The translations under genes and the position numbers were made by a program. Shown here piece by piece: positions 1 to 8,453 of a stretch of 64,000 bases of DNA. How positions within the stretch are numbered: position 1 is the stretch's first letter; every line of letters begins with the position of its first letter. The notes beneath the pieces were generated by a model. That model was not told where the DNA came from, did not search any database, and saw nothing but the letters and a program-made list of their open reading frames with translations. Origin of the DNA: Oceanobacillus alkalisoli (GTDB lineage: Bacteria > Bacillota > Bacilli > Bacillales > Amphibacillaceae); contig NZ_JAKGBW010000007.1 of assembly GCF_021556485.1 (NCBI RefSeq), positions 62,001-126,000 of the forward strand. Reading direction: 5' to 3'.

Positions 1-99
1 GATTTTCTAAAGCAGGTGACAGCTCACCGTCCAGTCTTTCATTATGCAAAGCAGAAAAAGGTATATACTTATCAAGTAAAGAAAGTGGAAGAAATATAA
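1..99 (+). CDS. C-terminal end of an unidentified protein (partial)
   Basis: Frame 1 is open from the window edge to a TAA at 97-99 and encodes 32 residues rich in Lys, Val and Tyr (for example VYTYQVKKVEEI). The start lies outside the window. The composition looks coding, and a stem-loop follows immediately. I do not recognise the family from this tail alone, and no function can be given. Confidence 0.5.
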   Translation, partial: DFLKQVTAHRPVFHYAKQKKVYTYQVKKVEEI

Positions 100-103
100 A
101 AAA

Positions 104-135
104 TGCCCCCTTTAGATTGCTGGAGAAAGGGGGCA
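104..135 (-). terminator. Rho-independent terminator of the MFS gene
   Basis: A perfect 10-bp stem (TGCCCCCTTT/AAAGGGGGCA) is followed on the minus strand by a T-rich run. It lies just past the stop of the minus-strand transporter, and it may also stop the plus-strand gene that ends at 99. Confidence 0.85.
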
Positions 136-150
136 GTGCTTCGTATAGAA

Positions 151-1386
151 TTATACATACGTATAGCGAAATGCTTTTTTCGGCTCTATCTTCCCGTCTT
201 TTCCTTTTACGTGAATGAGAAAAAGAATGAGTAAAGCAACGAGAAAAGTGAAGGCAGCAATTGTTGTGAACATGCCGGTTCTTGACCATTCCATTAATCG
301 AGTGAATATTGGTGGCCCAAGAGCGACACCAACAAAACGTACAGAACCATATAACGAGGAAACGAACCCTCTCCGTTCTTTTCCGACTGCCCCGGTAATG
401 AGACTGTTCATACAGGGTAAGGTTAGTCCTGCCCCCACACTGCTTAAAGCAAGACCAAATAGGAATGGGACAAGGCTTGTAAGCCAAATCAGCGAACTGT
501 AAGATATCGTCATAAAAAGGAGGCCAATGATTGAAAATCGTTTCATTCGCACGAGATTGCTGCCTATCTTGCTCCCTGTTAAATAAGACGTACTCACCAT
601 TACGAGAAGGGGAATTGCCAGGATAAGTCCTTTTAACAAGCCATCAATATGATAGGTGGTCTCTAATACATCTGATAAGTAAAAAAGAATCCCAAACAGC
701 GTAAACAAGCAAGTTCCACCTGCAAGGTAGGCAGTAAGGAGCCATCTGCCTTCCAATTTAAACACACTGAGAAGTCCCCGAGCATATTTGCGAAACGGGG
801 GAGGTGCCTGCCGATTTTTCTTTTCTTTTACAAAAATCCAAACTAAAACTGCTGCGATCAAGCTTAGAACTGGGAAAACGAAGAATACAGCGTGCCAGAC
901 GATTAAAGCGAGCAGTGAACCAAAAATGGGAGATAACACTTTACCTAGCCCGTTGGACGCTTCAAAAATTCCAAGAACCCGACTACGCTCTCCTCCACTA
1001 AATAAATCACCGATCAAAGCCATTGCTATCGGTGCACAGCCAGCTGCCCCGATGCCCTGTATGCCCCGGCCGACGAGAATCCAAGCATAGGAATCAAACA
1101 GGGCAGCCCCAATACCAGCAAGTAAAGCACCACAGGCAAAAAGGATAAGGGATGGTAACATAATGATTTTCCGAGAATAACGGTCAGACAGATAACCGAC
1201 AATCGGAATCATTATTGCTGCGGCAATTGAAAATACAGTAATTATTAAGCTTACTTGGAGTTGCGATAAGCCGAGTGAAGACTTCATTTCCGGTAAAACG
1301 GGGATTAGCATGGAATTTCCAAGTGTCATCATGAGCGGAACAGACCCGACGGCTAGTATTGTCATTCCTTTATTCGTTTTTCTCAA
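151..1386 (-). CDS. MFS transporter, probable drug or metabolite exporter
   Basis: A 411-residue major facilitator superfamily protein with about 12 hydrophobic segments. Motif A ([10 protein letters not shown]) sits between the second and third segments, as in DHA1-type proton-driven exporters such as the Bacillus YmfD/Bmr group. I chose a TTG start (complement of 1384-1386) because a GGAG-type site (complement of 1397-1402) lies about ten bases upstream. The longer open frame would run about 100 bases into the upstream DUF3231 gene. The two genes lie head to tail, 25 bp apart, and may be cotranscribed. The substrate cannot be read from sequence. Confidence 0.85.
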   Translation of the reverse strand: MRKTNKGMTILAVGSVPLMMTLGNSMLIPVLPEMKSSLGLSQLQVSLIITVFSIAAAIMIPIVGYLSDRYSRKIIMLPSLILFACGALLAGIGAALFDSYAWILVGRGIQGIGAAGCAPIAMALIGDLFSGGERSRVLGIFEASNGLGKVLSPIFGSLLALIVWHAVFFVFPVLSLIAAVLVWIFVKEKKNRQAPPPFRKYARGLLSVFKLEGRWLLTAYLAGGTCLFTLFGILFYLSDVLETTYHIDGLLKGLILAIPLLVMVSTSYLTGSKIGSNLVRMKRFSIIGLLFMTISYSSLIWLTSLVPFLFGLALSSVGAGLTLPCMNSLITGAVGKERRGFVSSLYGSVRFVGVALGPPIFTRLMEWSRTGMFTTIAAFTFLVALLILFLIHVKGKDGKIEPKKAFRYTYV

Positions 1387-1411
1387 CGTTTGTGCACTCC
1401 TTGCGCGTACT

Positions 1412-1906
1412 CTATTTGATATTAATTGGTGGAAGGACGAGCCATCCTTTTTCCTTTGCAATATCCAGTATTTTTTGTTCGTATTCCTCTTGTTGACCAT
1501 GGAAATCACTGAACATAGAACGAATGTCTTCGTTTATAGCGATGCTTATCAGATAACTGCTATTAGACCTTAAAGACATCAGTTCCTTATGAATAAATGT
1601 GAAAATTTCCGGATCATTAAATCTTGCTCCAGCAGGAATATCTTCCACCTCTACATTCGGCCTGTCCGGTGGTGCGGGTGGCAAGCGGATACCAGCCTCT
1701 TTTAATATTCCCTCAACTTGCTGTTCTTCTTGAATAAGGCAGCTTTCCACCAAGTCTTCACCATATGTTTTTAAATCATGATCTCCTGTATGGTTGATTA
1801 GCACTTGCATTGTAACGAGGAGATGCTTTGTATGATATAAATAATTCCATAAATGATACACTTCTCCTGAATGGAACGGTTCATTCGCTTTATTTCGTGC
1901 AGTCAT
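1412..1906 (-). CDS. DUF3231 family protein
   Basis: A 164-residue soluble protein that resembles DUF3231 proteins of spore-formers. These are ferritin-like helical bundles, some related to spore-coat components. Family features visible here are an N-terminal helical segment with [11 protein letters not shown] and a central proline-rich stretch (LPPAPPDRP). A clear AGGAGG site precedes the ATG. It lies just upstream of the MFS gene on the same strand, after the metI terminator. No catalytic motif is recognisable and the function is unknown. Confidence 0.7.
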   Translation of the reverse strand: MTARNKANEPFHSGEVYHLWNYLYHTKHLLVTMQVLINHTGDHDLKTYGEDLVESCLIQEEQQVEGILKEAGIRLPPAPPDRPNVEVEDIPAGARFNDPEIFTFIHKELMSLRSNSSYLISIAINEDIRSMFSDFHGQQEEYEQKILDIAKEKGWLVLPPINIK

Positions 1907-1974
1907 TATAATCCTCCTTTCTATCCTGCATAGTTTCTCTCCATTCAGCGAATATTATCCAAGAAAATAAAGAA

Positions 1975-2005
1975 GGGACACACCCTATATAAAGGGTCAT
2001 GTCCC
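1975..2005 (-). terminator. Terminator downstream of metI
   Basis: On the minus strand GGGACA...ACCCTTTATATAGGGT...GTCCC forms a long hairpin followed by a T-rich stretch. It separates metI from the DUF3231 gene. Confidence 0.75.
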
Positions 2006-2020
2006 AACTTTTGATGCATT

Positions 2021-3142
2021 TCAATTCGTTATAGGGTTACGATTAATTTTGCGAAATACTTGCTCAAGATCGCTGATGAGATCGTCGACATGTTCAATGC
2101 CAACTGAAAAGCGCAGGAGGCGATCGTCTACCCCGCGCTTGAGCCGGTCTTCAAGCGGCATGTCGGCATGTGTTTGTGTTGTTGGATATGTAATGAAGCT
2201 TTCCACTCCTCCTAAACTTTCCGCAAACGTAATCAACCGCAAGTTTTGCAGGAAGGGGTTGATTAAATTCGCATCATGTAACCGGAAGGAAAGCATCCCA
2301 CCAATACCTGGGTATAAAACATTCCGAACAGTATCATTCCTCTCTAGATATTCTACAATTTTTTTTGCGTTTTTCTCATGACGATCCATTCGGATTCCGA
2401 GTGTCTTTAGCCCCCTAACAACTAAATAAGAGTCAGCAGGAGAAAGCACTCCACCAGCAGCATTATGGTTCGTTTCAAGTAATTCAGAAACATTTTCATC
2501 TTTCGCAACGACTAACCCTGCCAATACATCATTATGTCCACCAATATATTTCGTTGCACTATGAATGACTATATCAGCACCGAGTTCCAATGGCTGCTGC
2601 AGATATGGTGTTAAAAATGTATTATCAACAATAAATAGCAGCCCATGCTTTTCAGCGAGTTCGGCATATGTTGGAATATCAATTACCTGCATTAATGGGT
2701 TTGTGGGAGTCTCAATGAAAATAGCTTTCGTATCTTTTGTAATCAGCGCTTCAATAGCATCGGTCGATGTGAAATCAGAATAGCTTGCTTTTATATTGTA
2801 TCTTTCCTCATATTGCTTTAACAAACGGTACGTCCCACCATAAACATCTGCTGAAAACACTAAGGAATCCCCAGAGTTAAACAAGGAGAGGACTAGTTGA
2901 ATTGCAGCCATACCAGAGCTGCAGGCAAAACCTGCATGACCATTTTCTAAATCAGCAATGCCATCTTCAAGAATTTGCCTTGTCGGATTTTTCGTCCTGC
3001 TATAATCAAATCCCGTTGATTCTCCGAGCCCTTGATGTTCATAAGCAGTCGATAAGTAAATTGGTGTACTTACTGCTCCTGTTCTTTCATCTGAACGATT
3101 TCCTAATTGAACTAAACGGCTTTCAATCTTTTGCTTTGTCAT
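2021..3142 (-). CDS. metI: Cystathionine gamma-synthase / O-acetylhomoserine sulfhydrylase MetI
   Basis: A PLP-dependent Cys/Met metabolism enzyme of 373 residues, the length I recall for B. subtilis MetI. The PLP-binding lysine is K198 in SATKYIGGHND, and the cofactor-phosphate loop SSGMAA is at 75-80. The enzyme joins an acyl-homoserine to cysteine (or sulfide) on the way to methionine. A SAM riboswitch with its terminator lies directly upstream. In B. subtilis metI is followed by metC. Here a terminator follows, so the beta-lyase is elsewhere or this enzyme works by direct sulfhydrylation. Function is well supported; substrate preference is not. Confidence 0.92.
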   Translation of the reverse strand: MTKQKIESRLVQLGNRSDERTGAVSTPIYLSTAYEHQGLGESTGFDYSRTKNPTRQILEDGIADLENGHAGFACSSGMAAIQLVLSLFNSGDSLVFSADVYGGTYRLLKQYEERYNIKASYSDFTSTDAIEALITKDTKAIFIETPTNPLMQVIDIPTYAELAEKHGLLFIVDNTFLTPYLQQPLELGADIVIHSATKYIGGHNDVLAGLVVAKDENVSELLETNHNAAGGVLSPADSYLVVRGLKTLGIRMDRHEKNAKKIVEYLERNDTVRNVLYPGIGGMLSFRLHDANLINPFLQNLRLITFAESLGGVESFITYPTTQTHADMPLEDRLKRGVDDRLLRFSVGIEHVDDLISDLEQVFRKINRNPITN

Positions 3143-3165
3143 TTTATCACCCTATTCTTCATAAT

Positions 3166-3329
3166 AAAAAGAGGCCTTCTCTAAGAAGAAGGCCTCGGAA
3201 TCTACACAAGTACACTCTTCTCATCTTCAAGACGGCAAGAACCGTCAATTGGAATTAGCACCATGCTCATGTGTTTAAGCTGGTTGCTGAGACTTCAACG
3301 GGCCAAATCCCTCCGCCTCTCTTGATAAG
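3166..3329 (-). promoter_or_regulatory. SAM-I (S-box) riboswitch with terminator, metI leader
   Basis: On the minus strand the leader starts CTTATCAAGAGAGGCGGAGG, continues with GATTTGGCCC and CTCAGCAACC, and includes GCATGGTGCTAATTCC: the S-box core in the right order. P1 closes with GATGAG (complement of 3220-3225). A 10-bp stem GAGGCCTTCT/AGAAGGCCTC at 3171-3196, followed by T residues, is the intrinsic terminator. By family knowledge, SAM binding favours termination and shuts off metI when methionine is plentiful. Confidence 0.95.
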
Positions 3330-3511
3330 AAATAATGCTATACAATTGTTATGGATTGAATACATCTTAGTACAAATCGTTGGTAAATGCAAGAAAAGTA
3401 AAAAATAATGACAGAATGCATGCAAAATAGTTTGCAACCCGGTAAATCGCTGATATAGTTATAGGAAAATAAAAAAGCTAAACAAATGGTAAGGATATTT
3501 TTTAGTATGTG

Positions 3512-3627
3512 AATGAATTTCATAATTACCAAAGTCGGCTTTTCCATCACCATATGTAGTTGGGAACGAATCAACCCAACTACATATGGTGATGGTGAAG
3601 CATTAAATACGTATTATGAAATTCATT
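3512..3627 (+). repeat. 116-bp MITE-like palindromic repeat, copy A
   Basis: The ends are 15-bp inverted repeats (AATGAATTTCATAAT and its complement). Inside are 21-bp arms (3544-3564 and 3575-3595) around a 10-base loop. There is no ORF. Copies of exactly the same length lie at 43802-43917 (reversed) and 46845-46960 (same orientation), differing at only a few positions. It sits between the metI leader and yunD. Confidence 0.92.
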
Positions 3628-3708
3628 AATGTGTTATGTTATTAGTTTAGTGACTGTATTTACCCTATTTGCATGATTATGGAAGGATTAGGTTAAGGAG
3701 CAAGATTT

Positions 3709-5112
3709 ATGAAGGAAAAAATATACTTTTACTATACAAATGATCTGCATAGTAATTTCAATCAATGGCCGCGGACGGCTGGCTATTTAAAAGATATGAA
3801 GAGCAGTCGTCAAACCCGAGGAGATGCCCACTTTCTAGTTGATATCGGTGACCATATGGACCGAGTTCATCCTATATCAGAAGCTTCTATGGGGAAGGCG
3901 AATGTGGAGCTTTTGAATGAAGTCGGCTATGATGCCGTTACACTCGGGAATAACGAAGGAATAACACTTTCTCATGACGACTTATATCATTTATATGATG
4001 AAGCGGACTTTCAAGTAGTTTGTGCGAATTTGAAACATAAAGAAGAGCATCCTCCAGATTGGTTGCATGATACGCAGGTTCTTCGGACTGAATCGGGGGT
4101 GCGAATTGGACTGATTGGATTAACTGCCCCGTTTAATGCTTTTTATCAACTGCTTGGTTGGCATTTAACTTCACCATTTGAAGAATTGGAAAAACAACTG
4201 GATTCTCTAAAGCAAAAAACAGATATTATTATCCTTCTATCCCATTTAGGACTTAGTGAAGATGAGGCAATAGCGCGGAAGTTTCCGGATATCGATGTTA
4301 TCATTGGTGGGCATACCCATCATTTGTTACGGACGGGTGAGTACGTGAACAACAGTCTTTTAACTGCAGCCGGAAAGCATTGCATGTACGTTGGCGAAGT
4401 GATTTTAACTTATGATCATGATAAAAGAGAGCTTACACATAAAGAGGCTTATACAACAGATGTTTCCAGTTATTCCGAAAATGAGGATACGAGTATATTG
4501 CTTGATGAACTCGCTGCAAAAGCGGGTAATGTGTTGGAGGAAGAGGTAGTCTATTTAGAAGAGGGATTTGAAACGGATTGGTTTCATGATGTGCCAATGA
4601 TGCAAGACTTAACGGAAACGGTCCGCAAATGGACAGACGCTGATGCTTCCTTATTAAATGCAGGGTTATTACTGGATGGATTACCGAAAGGAATGGTAAC
4701 TTATGGTGATATCCATCGGATTTGCCCGCATCCAATCAATCCGGTCGTCGTACATCTACGGGGAGATGAGTTAATTGAAGTGATCCGCGCTTCCTTGCAG
4801 AAAGATTTTATGGAGATTCAATTGAAAGGGTTCGGTTTCAGGGGGAAAGTGATTGGCAGAATGCTTTTCTCTGGCTTATCCATTTCAACAACGATAAGAG
4901 CGAACGGGAGAGAGGCGGTGACCGGGGTTATGTTTCAGGATGGCTCAGCCGTGGAGAAAGAGAAAACATATCGCATCGCTACTGCTGATACATTTACTTT
5001 CGGGCGATTGCTCCCGGAAATTGCTAAGTCTGAAATGAAACAGTATTTCTTACCTGAGTTTTTGCGGGATTTACTACTTGATACGCTTAAGAATAAGACA
5101 CCGCAAGCGTGA
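3709..5112 (+). CDS. yunD: Metallophosphoesterase / 5'-nucleotidase family protein YunD
   Basis: A 467-residue two-domain protein. The N-terminal calcineurin-like phosphoesterase domain shows metal-binding motifs NDLHSN (residues 11-16), GDHMD (47-51), GNNEG (80-84) and GGHTHH near 200. The C-terminal half matches the 5'-nucleotidase substrate domain. There is no signal peptide, so it is probably cytosolic, unlike classical secreted UshA. AAGGAG precedes the ATG. yunC and yunB follow on the same strand, as in the B. subtilis yunBCD neighbourhood but in the order D-C-B. The physiological substrate is not evident. Confidence 0.88.
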   Translation: MKEKIYFYYTNDLHSNFNQWPRTAGYLKDMKSSRQTRGDAHFLVDIGDHMDRVHPISEASMGKANVELLNEVGYDAVTLGNNEGITLSHDDLYHLYDEADFQVVCANLKHKEEHPPDWLHDTQVLRTESGVRIGLIGLTAPFNAFYQLLGWHLTSPFEELEKQLDSLKQKTDIIILLSHLGLSEDEAIARKFPDIDVIIGGHTHHLLRTGEYVNNSLLTAAGKHCMYVGEVILTYDHDKRELTHKEAYTTDVSSYSENEDTSILLDELAAKAGNVLEEEVVYLEEGFETDWFHDVPMMQDLTETVRKWTDADASLLNAGLLLDGLPKGMVTYGDIHRICPHPINPVVVHLRGDELIEVIRASLQKDFMEIQLKGFGFRGKVIGRMLFSGLSISTTIRANGREAVTGVMFQDGSAVEKEKTYRIATADTFTFGRLLPEIAKSEMKQYFLPEFLRDLLLDTLKNKTPQA

Positions 5113-5181
5113 AATTGATGCCAGTGACAGGGGAGCCTTCTTTTGCATACTTTATTATGTAACTAAAGGAGGCCTCCGGAG

Positions 5182-5490
5182 ATGATCACGGTTAATCCAA
5201 TTGAAATTGAAGGAATGCAGTTCACAGCAGTAAGTGTCGAACTGCCAAAGACGACATTACTCACGGTTTCAAACGAAGTCGGCTATATTATGTGTGCTGC
5301 GCTGGATGTGGATATTTTTAATGAGATTCCGAAGCTGCGAGAAAGAGAAGTGATTGCTGGGAGAGCAATAGGCGTGCGGACGATTGATCAATTACTTGCT
5401 GCTCCACTCGAAAAAATTACAGATGCTTCAAAAGAATACGGCTGGAGAGAAGGAATGACAGGAAGAGAAGCTCTCCTTCTCATCTCATAA
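5182..5490 (+). CDS. yunC: DUF1805 protein YunC
   Basis: A 102-residue protein matching YunC/DUF1805. Recognisable parts are the GYIMCAALDVDIFN segment and the AIGVRTIDQLL segment before the conserved C-terminal WREGMTGREAL stretch. AAAGGAGG lies about nine bases before the ATG. It is 69 bp downstream of yunD and followed by a terminator. The family is small, soluble and of unknown biochemical role. Confidence 0.88.
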   Translation: MITVNPIEIEGMQFTAVSVELPKTTLLTVSNEVGYIMCAALDVDIFNEIPKLREREVIAGRAIGVRTIDQLLAAPLEKITDASKEYGWREGMTGREALLLIS

Positions 5491-5503
5491 GATTAGCAAG
5501 TCT

Positions 5504-5546
5504 AACCCCTCATATTGATGCATACGCATGATGTGAGGGGGTTTTT
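5504..5546 (+). terminator. Terminator between yunC and yunB; its 3' arm carries the yunB ribosome-binding site
   Basis: AACCCCTCA pairs with TGAGGGG(G)TT, followed by TTTTT. The AGGGGG at 5536-5541 lies seven bases before the yunB ATG at 5549, so the same bases form the terminator stem and the yunB Shine-Dalgarno sequence. Confidence 0.75.
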
Positions 5547-5548
5547 AC

Positions 5549-6328
5549 ATGCGAAAGAGACGTATCCCTAGAAAATTTGGCTCACCTCCAACGCAAATTA
5601 TTTTGCTGCTCACGGTGATTATCTTTGCAATATCCATTCTTGTCAGCATCATGGTCATTGATAAAGGAATTAAGCCGACATTGATGGAGATTGCAACGGA
5701 AAAGACGAATGAGTTCGCCACCCGGGCGATTAATCGTGCAGTTAGTTTCACGGAGGACTATGACTTTTCTGATATAGCAAATATTACATATGATAATAAT
5801 GGAAATGTTGCCGCCTATTCCCCGGATGCAGCGGCAATTGGTGAAATAAATCGAAATGCGACCAATCGGGTGGAGGAATATTTTCACCGTTTAAATCGAG
5901 GAGATCCGATATTTCATGAGGACGAGGAACCTTTCGAGTTTGAGGAAGGGGCGACAGATCGCATTTTGGATGATCCTACCTTAGTGGAAATCCCTTTAGG
6001 GCAAGTTACCGGGAACACCGTTTTAGCTAATCTCGGGCCGAGAATACCAATTAACTTGGAAGTGATTGGAACAGTACGAACGGATATTACAAGGGAACAA
6101 ACAGAATTCGGGATTAATGGGGTATGGATTTCTTTTTATTTGACAGTAGAAGCAGATGTGCAAGTTATTATCCCGTTTACTTCCGATGTGACAACGGTAA
6201 CTGCCGAAATTTATATTGATGGGGGGGCGATACTCGGGGATGTACCAGATTTTTATGGAGGAAATAGCGGACCATCGATTGCTGTTCCAAGGGATGAGAT
6301 AGGTCGTGACTTGCAGAACGCGGAATAA
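5549..6328 (+). CDS. yunB: Sporulation protein YunB
   Basis: A 259-residue protein with one N-terminal membrane anchor (about residues 15-38, after a basic RKRR start) and an extracytoplasmic remainder, matching YunB. In B. subtilis yunB belongs to the mother-cell SigE regulon and is needed for efficient spore formation. The ATG follows the terminator arm AGGGGG by seven bases. Read-through from yunC seems limited, so a separate promoter is expected, but I could not pick out a convincing SigE match. Localisation at the outer forespore membrane is inference from the family. Confidence 0.85.
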   Translation: MRKRRIPRKFGSPPTQIILLLTVIIFAISILVSIMVIDKGIKPTLMEIATEKTNEFATRAINRAVSFTEDYDFSDIANITYDNNGNVAAYSPDAAAIGEINRNATNRVEEYFHRLNRGDPIFHEDEEPFEFEEGATDRILDDPTLVEIPLGQVTGNTVLANLGPRIPINLEVIGTVRTDITREQTEFGINGVWISFYLTVEADVQVIIPFTSDVTTVTAEIYIDGGAILGDVPDFYGGNSGPSIAVPRDEIGRDLQNAE

Positions 6329-6680
6329 TCTAGTATAGTAGTTTCAGAACTGAATAGTCGCCTTTTTGATCGGTGAGGTAGAGGTGCAAGTAATATGAGT
6401 AGCCAACAGGAGAATGACAACGATGATTGTTAGTGAAAGGATTGTTTGCCGAAGCGTAATAAGCGTCAACTTATTATTTGCTGGTATGTCTTTGAATAAG
6501 GGGCATACTGTCATGCTGTTGTATTGCATGGAGAACTACTGATCGAAGGAGGATAACGTATATTGTGGAAGAACAATGATGGTTATTTTCTGTCATTGTT
6601 TTTTTATGTAAAATATGTGCCTTCCATTCGTTCAATTTGTACTCTATGCTGCGAAATTTATTTAATGGAGGTAAAACGAT
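6329..6680 (+). other. Intergenic leader between yunB and the NhaC gene with SD-led short frame and possible attenuator
   Basis: No conserved gene was recognised in these 352 bases. The 3' part holds AAGGAGG (6547-6553), nine bases before a TTG at 6563 that opens a 79-codon frame overlapping the NhaC start. A stem AACAATGA/TCATTGTT (6572-6600) followed by seven T residues lies just inside that frame. This could be a leader-peptide/attenuator arrangement or chance. A minus-strand frame at 6344-6529 has no convincing ribosome-binding site. Confidence 0.4.
6572..6605 (+). terminator. Possible attenuator upstream of the NhaC gene
   Basis: An 8-bp perfect stem with a 13-base loop and a run of seven T residues stands about 75 bp before the NhaC ATG. 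It may be the late terminator of yunB or an attenuator of the antiporter gene. Confidence 0.55.
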
Positions 6681-8234
6681 ATGGTAGGTACTTTTTATTC
6701 TCTGATTCCTGCACTTGTTATGTTAGTGTTAGTAATTGTGACAAAACGAATTTTGCTTTCTTTAGGAGTAGGAATTGTATTAGGAGCCTTTTTCATACAT
6801 GAATTTAACATTATAGACTCCTTGCAGGAAGTATGGCTCGTATTCTATGAAATATTTGTTGATGAAGGTGCTCTTAATATTGATAATCTATACTTGCTTG
6901 GATTCCTATTGCTTTTAGGAATAATGACAGCCTTCCTTCAAGGCTCAGGTGGTAGCCGGGCTTTTGGAGAATGGATGTTAAAACGAGTGAAGACTCGTGC
7001 AGGTGCAAAGATTATGACCGGAATTCTCGGTGTTATTATATTTATTGATGATTACTTTGCGAGTTTAGCAGTTGGACAGATCGCAAGACCAGTAACGGAC
7101 CGGCAAAATATATCCCGTGCGAAATTAGCCTATTTGATTGACTCGACCGCTGCGCCAATGACTGTGCTGTCGCCGATTTCAAGTTGGGGTGCATTTATTA
7201 TTGGTTTGTTAGGCTCCATTTTTGCGACAAATGGTATCACGGGTATTCAGCCGATGGAAGCATTTATCAAAATAATTCCGATGAACTTATATGCATTGTC
7301 AGCAATCTTACTCGTTTTCCTTGTAGCCTATTTAAAAATGGACATTGGACAGATGCGTGTACATGAAAAGCGCGCCATGAAATCAGGCGAATTGATTGAT
7401 CCAAATAATAGCAAGGTCCCTGGTGACTTAGGTGATACAATTGAGGCTCATCCAAAAGGGAAGGTGTATCATCTGGTATTACCTATTGTTGTGCTTGTTG
7501 TAGCGACTGTATCAGCCATGTTAATTACCGGGGCAATCGCAACAGAGGGCAGTGTGACACTTCTTTCCATGTTTGCGAATACGAATGTGAATCTGTCTCT
7601 CATTATTGGAGGGGCAATAGCTGTTTTGCTCGCACTTGTTTTACATTTGATGCATGAAGCTCCAAAAGTGAATATTGGAAATATCTTTATTCAAGGAATG
7701 AAATCGATGCTTCCAGCGATCTATATTTTAATTCTCGCATGGATGATCGGCTCAATCATTTCATCCCTTGAAACGGGGACTTATTTAGCAGAGCTGCTTC
7801 ACGGTGCGAATGTTAATTCCATGTTCCTTCCTGTGTTATTCTTTATTATTTCTGGCTTAATGGCACTGGCAACAGGTACTTCTTGGGGAACATTTACGAT
7901 TATGCTTGCGATTGGTGCAGAAGTTGTGATGGTTATTGATCCTGCTTTACTCCTGCCGACACTTGGATCCGTGCTAGCTGGTGCTGTGTTCGGAGACCAT
8001 TGTTCACCGATATCGGACACAACGATTTTGTCTGCGACTGGAGCTGGAGCAAATCATATTGATCACGTTTTAACGCAGCTGCCGTATGCATTACTTGCTG
8101 CTGGTGTATCGGTATTAGGATTCCTGCTCATGGGTTTACTCGATATGGTCGTTCTGCCATTAATCGTTACATTAGGAGCAATTGTATTAATTGGCTTGAT
8201 TATCCACCGCAAGAATTCAATTAGAGAAGCTTAA
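6681..8234 (+). CDS. Na+/H+ antiporter, NhaC family
   Basis: A 517-residue polytopic membrane protein with about 12 hydrophobic segments. Features of the NhaC superfamily include IFIDDYFASLAVG near 130-142, SPISSWGAF near 163-171, and FGDHCSPISDTTILSATGA near the C-terminus. These carry the acidic and Ser/Thr residues expected to bind sodium. The role is sodium extrusion coupled to proton uptake at the plasma membrane. TGGAGG lies before the ATG. It stands alone between two possible terminators. The closest subfamily (MleN-, NhaC- or YuiF-like) is not certain, so an organic-acid-coupled exchange cannot be excluded. Confidence 0.88.
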   Translation: MVGTFYSLIPALVMLVLVIVTKRILLSLGVGIVLGAFFIHEFNIIDSLQEVWLVFYEIFVDEGALNIDNLYLLGFLLLLGIMTAFLQGSGGSRAFGEWMLKRVKTRAGAKIMTGILGVIIFIDDYFASLAVGQIARPVTDRQNISRAKLAYLIDSTAAPMTVLSPISSWGAFIIGLLGSIFATNGITGIQPMEAFIKIIPMNLYALSAILLVFLVAYLKMDIGQMRVHEKRAMKSGELIDPNNSKVPGDLGDTIEAHPKGKVYHLVLPIVVLVVATVSAMLITGAIATEGSVTLLSMFANTNVNLSLIIGGAIAVLLALVLHLMHEAPKVNIGNIFIQGMKSMLPAIYILILAWMIGSIISSLETGTYLAELLHGANVNSMFLPVLFFIISGLMALATGTSWGTFTIMLAIGAEVVMVIDPALLLPTLGSVLAGAVFGDHCSPISDTTILSATGAGANHIDHVLTQLPYALLAAGVSVLGFLLMGLLDMVVLPLIVTLGAIVLIGLIIHRKNSIREA

Positions 8235-8238
8235 TAAA

Positions 8239-8274
8239 AAGCGTATCCTTTTTCAAGTGATAAAGGATACGCTT
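8239..8274 (+). terminator. Terminator of the NhaC gene
   Basis: AAGCGTATCCTTT pairs with AAAGGATACGCTT, followed by ATTTGTT, immediately after the stop codon. Confidence 0.85.
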
Positions 8275-8337
8275 ATTTGTTGTCGAGATGTCTAAAACCA
8301 TAGCAATCGTAATATGTATAAGTGTATAAAATACTTT

Positions 8338-8367
8338 TTGACAAAGGAGATGGGACGGGAGTATAAT
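8338..8367 (+). promoter_or_regulatory. SigA-type promoter of the NSS transporter operon
   Basis: TTGACA at 8338-8343 and TATAAT at 8362-8367 are both perfect consensus hexamers with an 18-base spacer. About 80 bases of leader follow before the ATG at 8454. Confidence 0.85.
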
Positions 8368-8403
8368 AAAATTATAAAATATCTGAAAAAACTAAAAATA
8401 TAA

Positions 8404-8433
8404 CCGCGAAATGTTCATGATTACATTTTGCGG
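8404..8433 (+). promoter_or_regulatory. Hairpin in the NSS transporter leader
   Basis: CCGCGAAATG pairs with CATTTTGCGG (one wobble) around a ten-base loop, ending about 20 bases before the start codon and just before the GGGAGG site. It has no T-run, so it is not a terminator. It may modulate translation or mRNA stability. Confidence 0.45.
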
Positions 8434-8453
8434 GGATAAGGGAGGGTAAAAAA

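Noticed and set aside
6344-6529. Minus-strand 61-codon frame with a hydrophobic stretch between yunB and the NhaC gene
   Set aside because: No Shine-Dalgarno sequence and no recognised family; kept only as part of the intergenic description.
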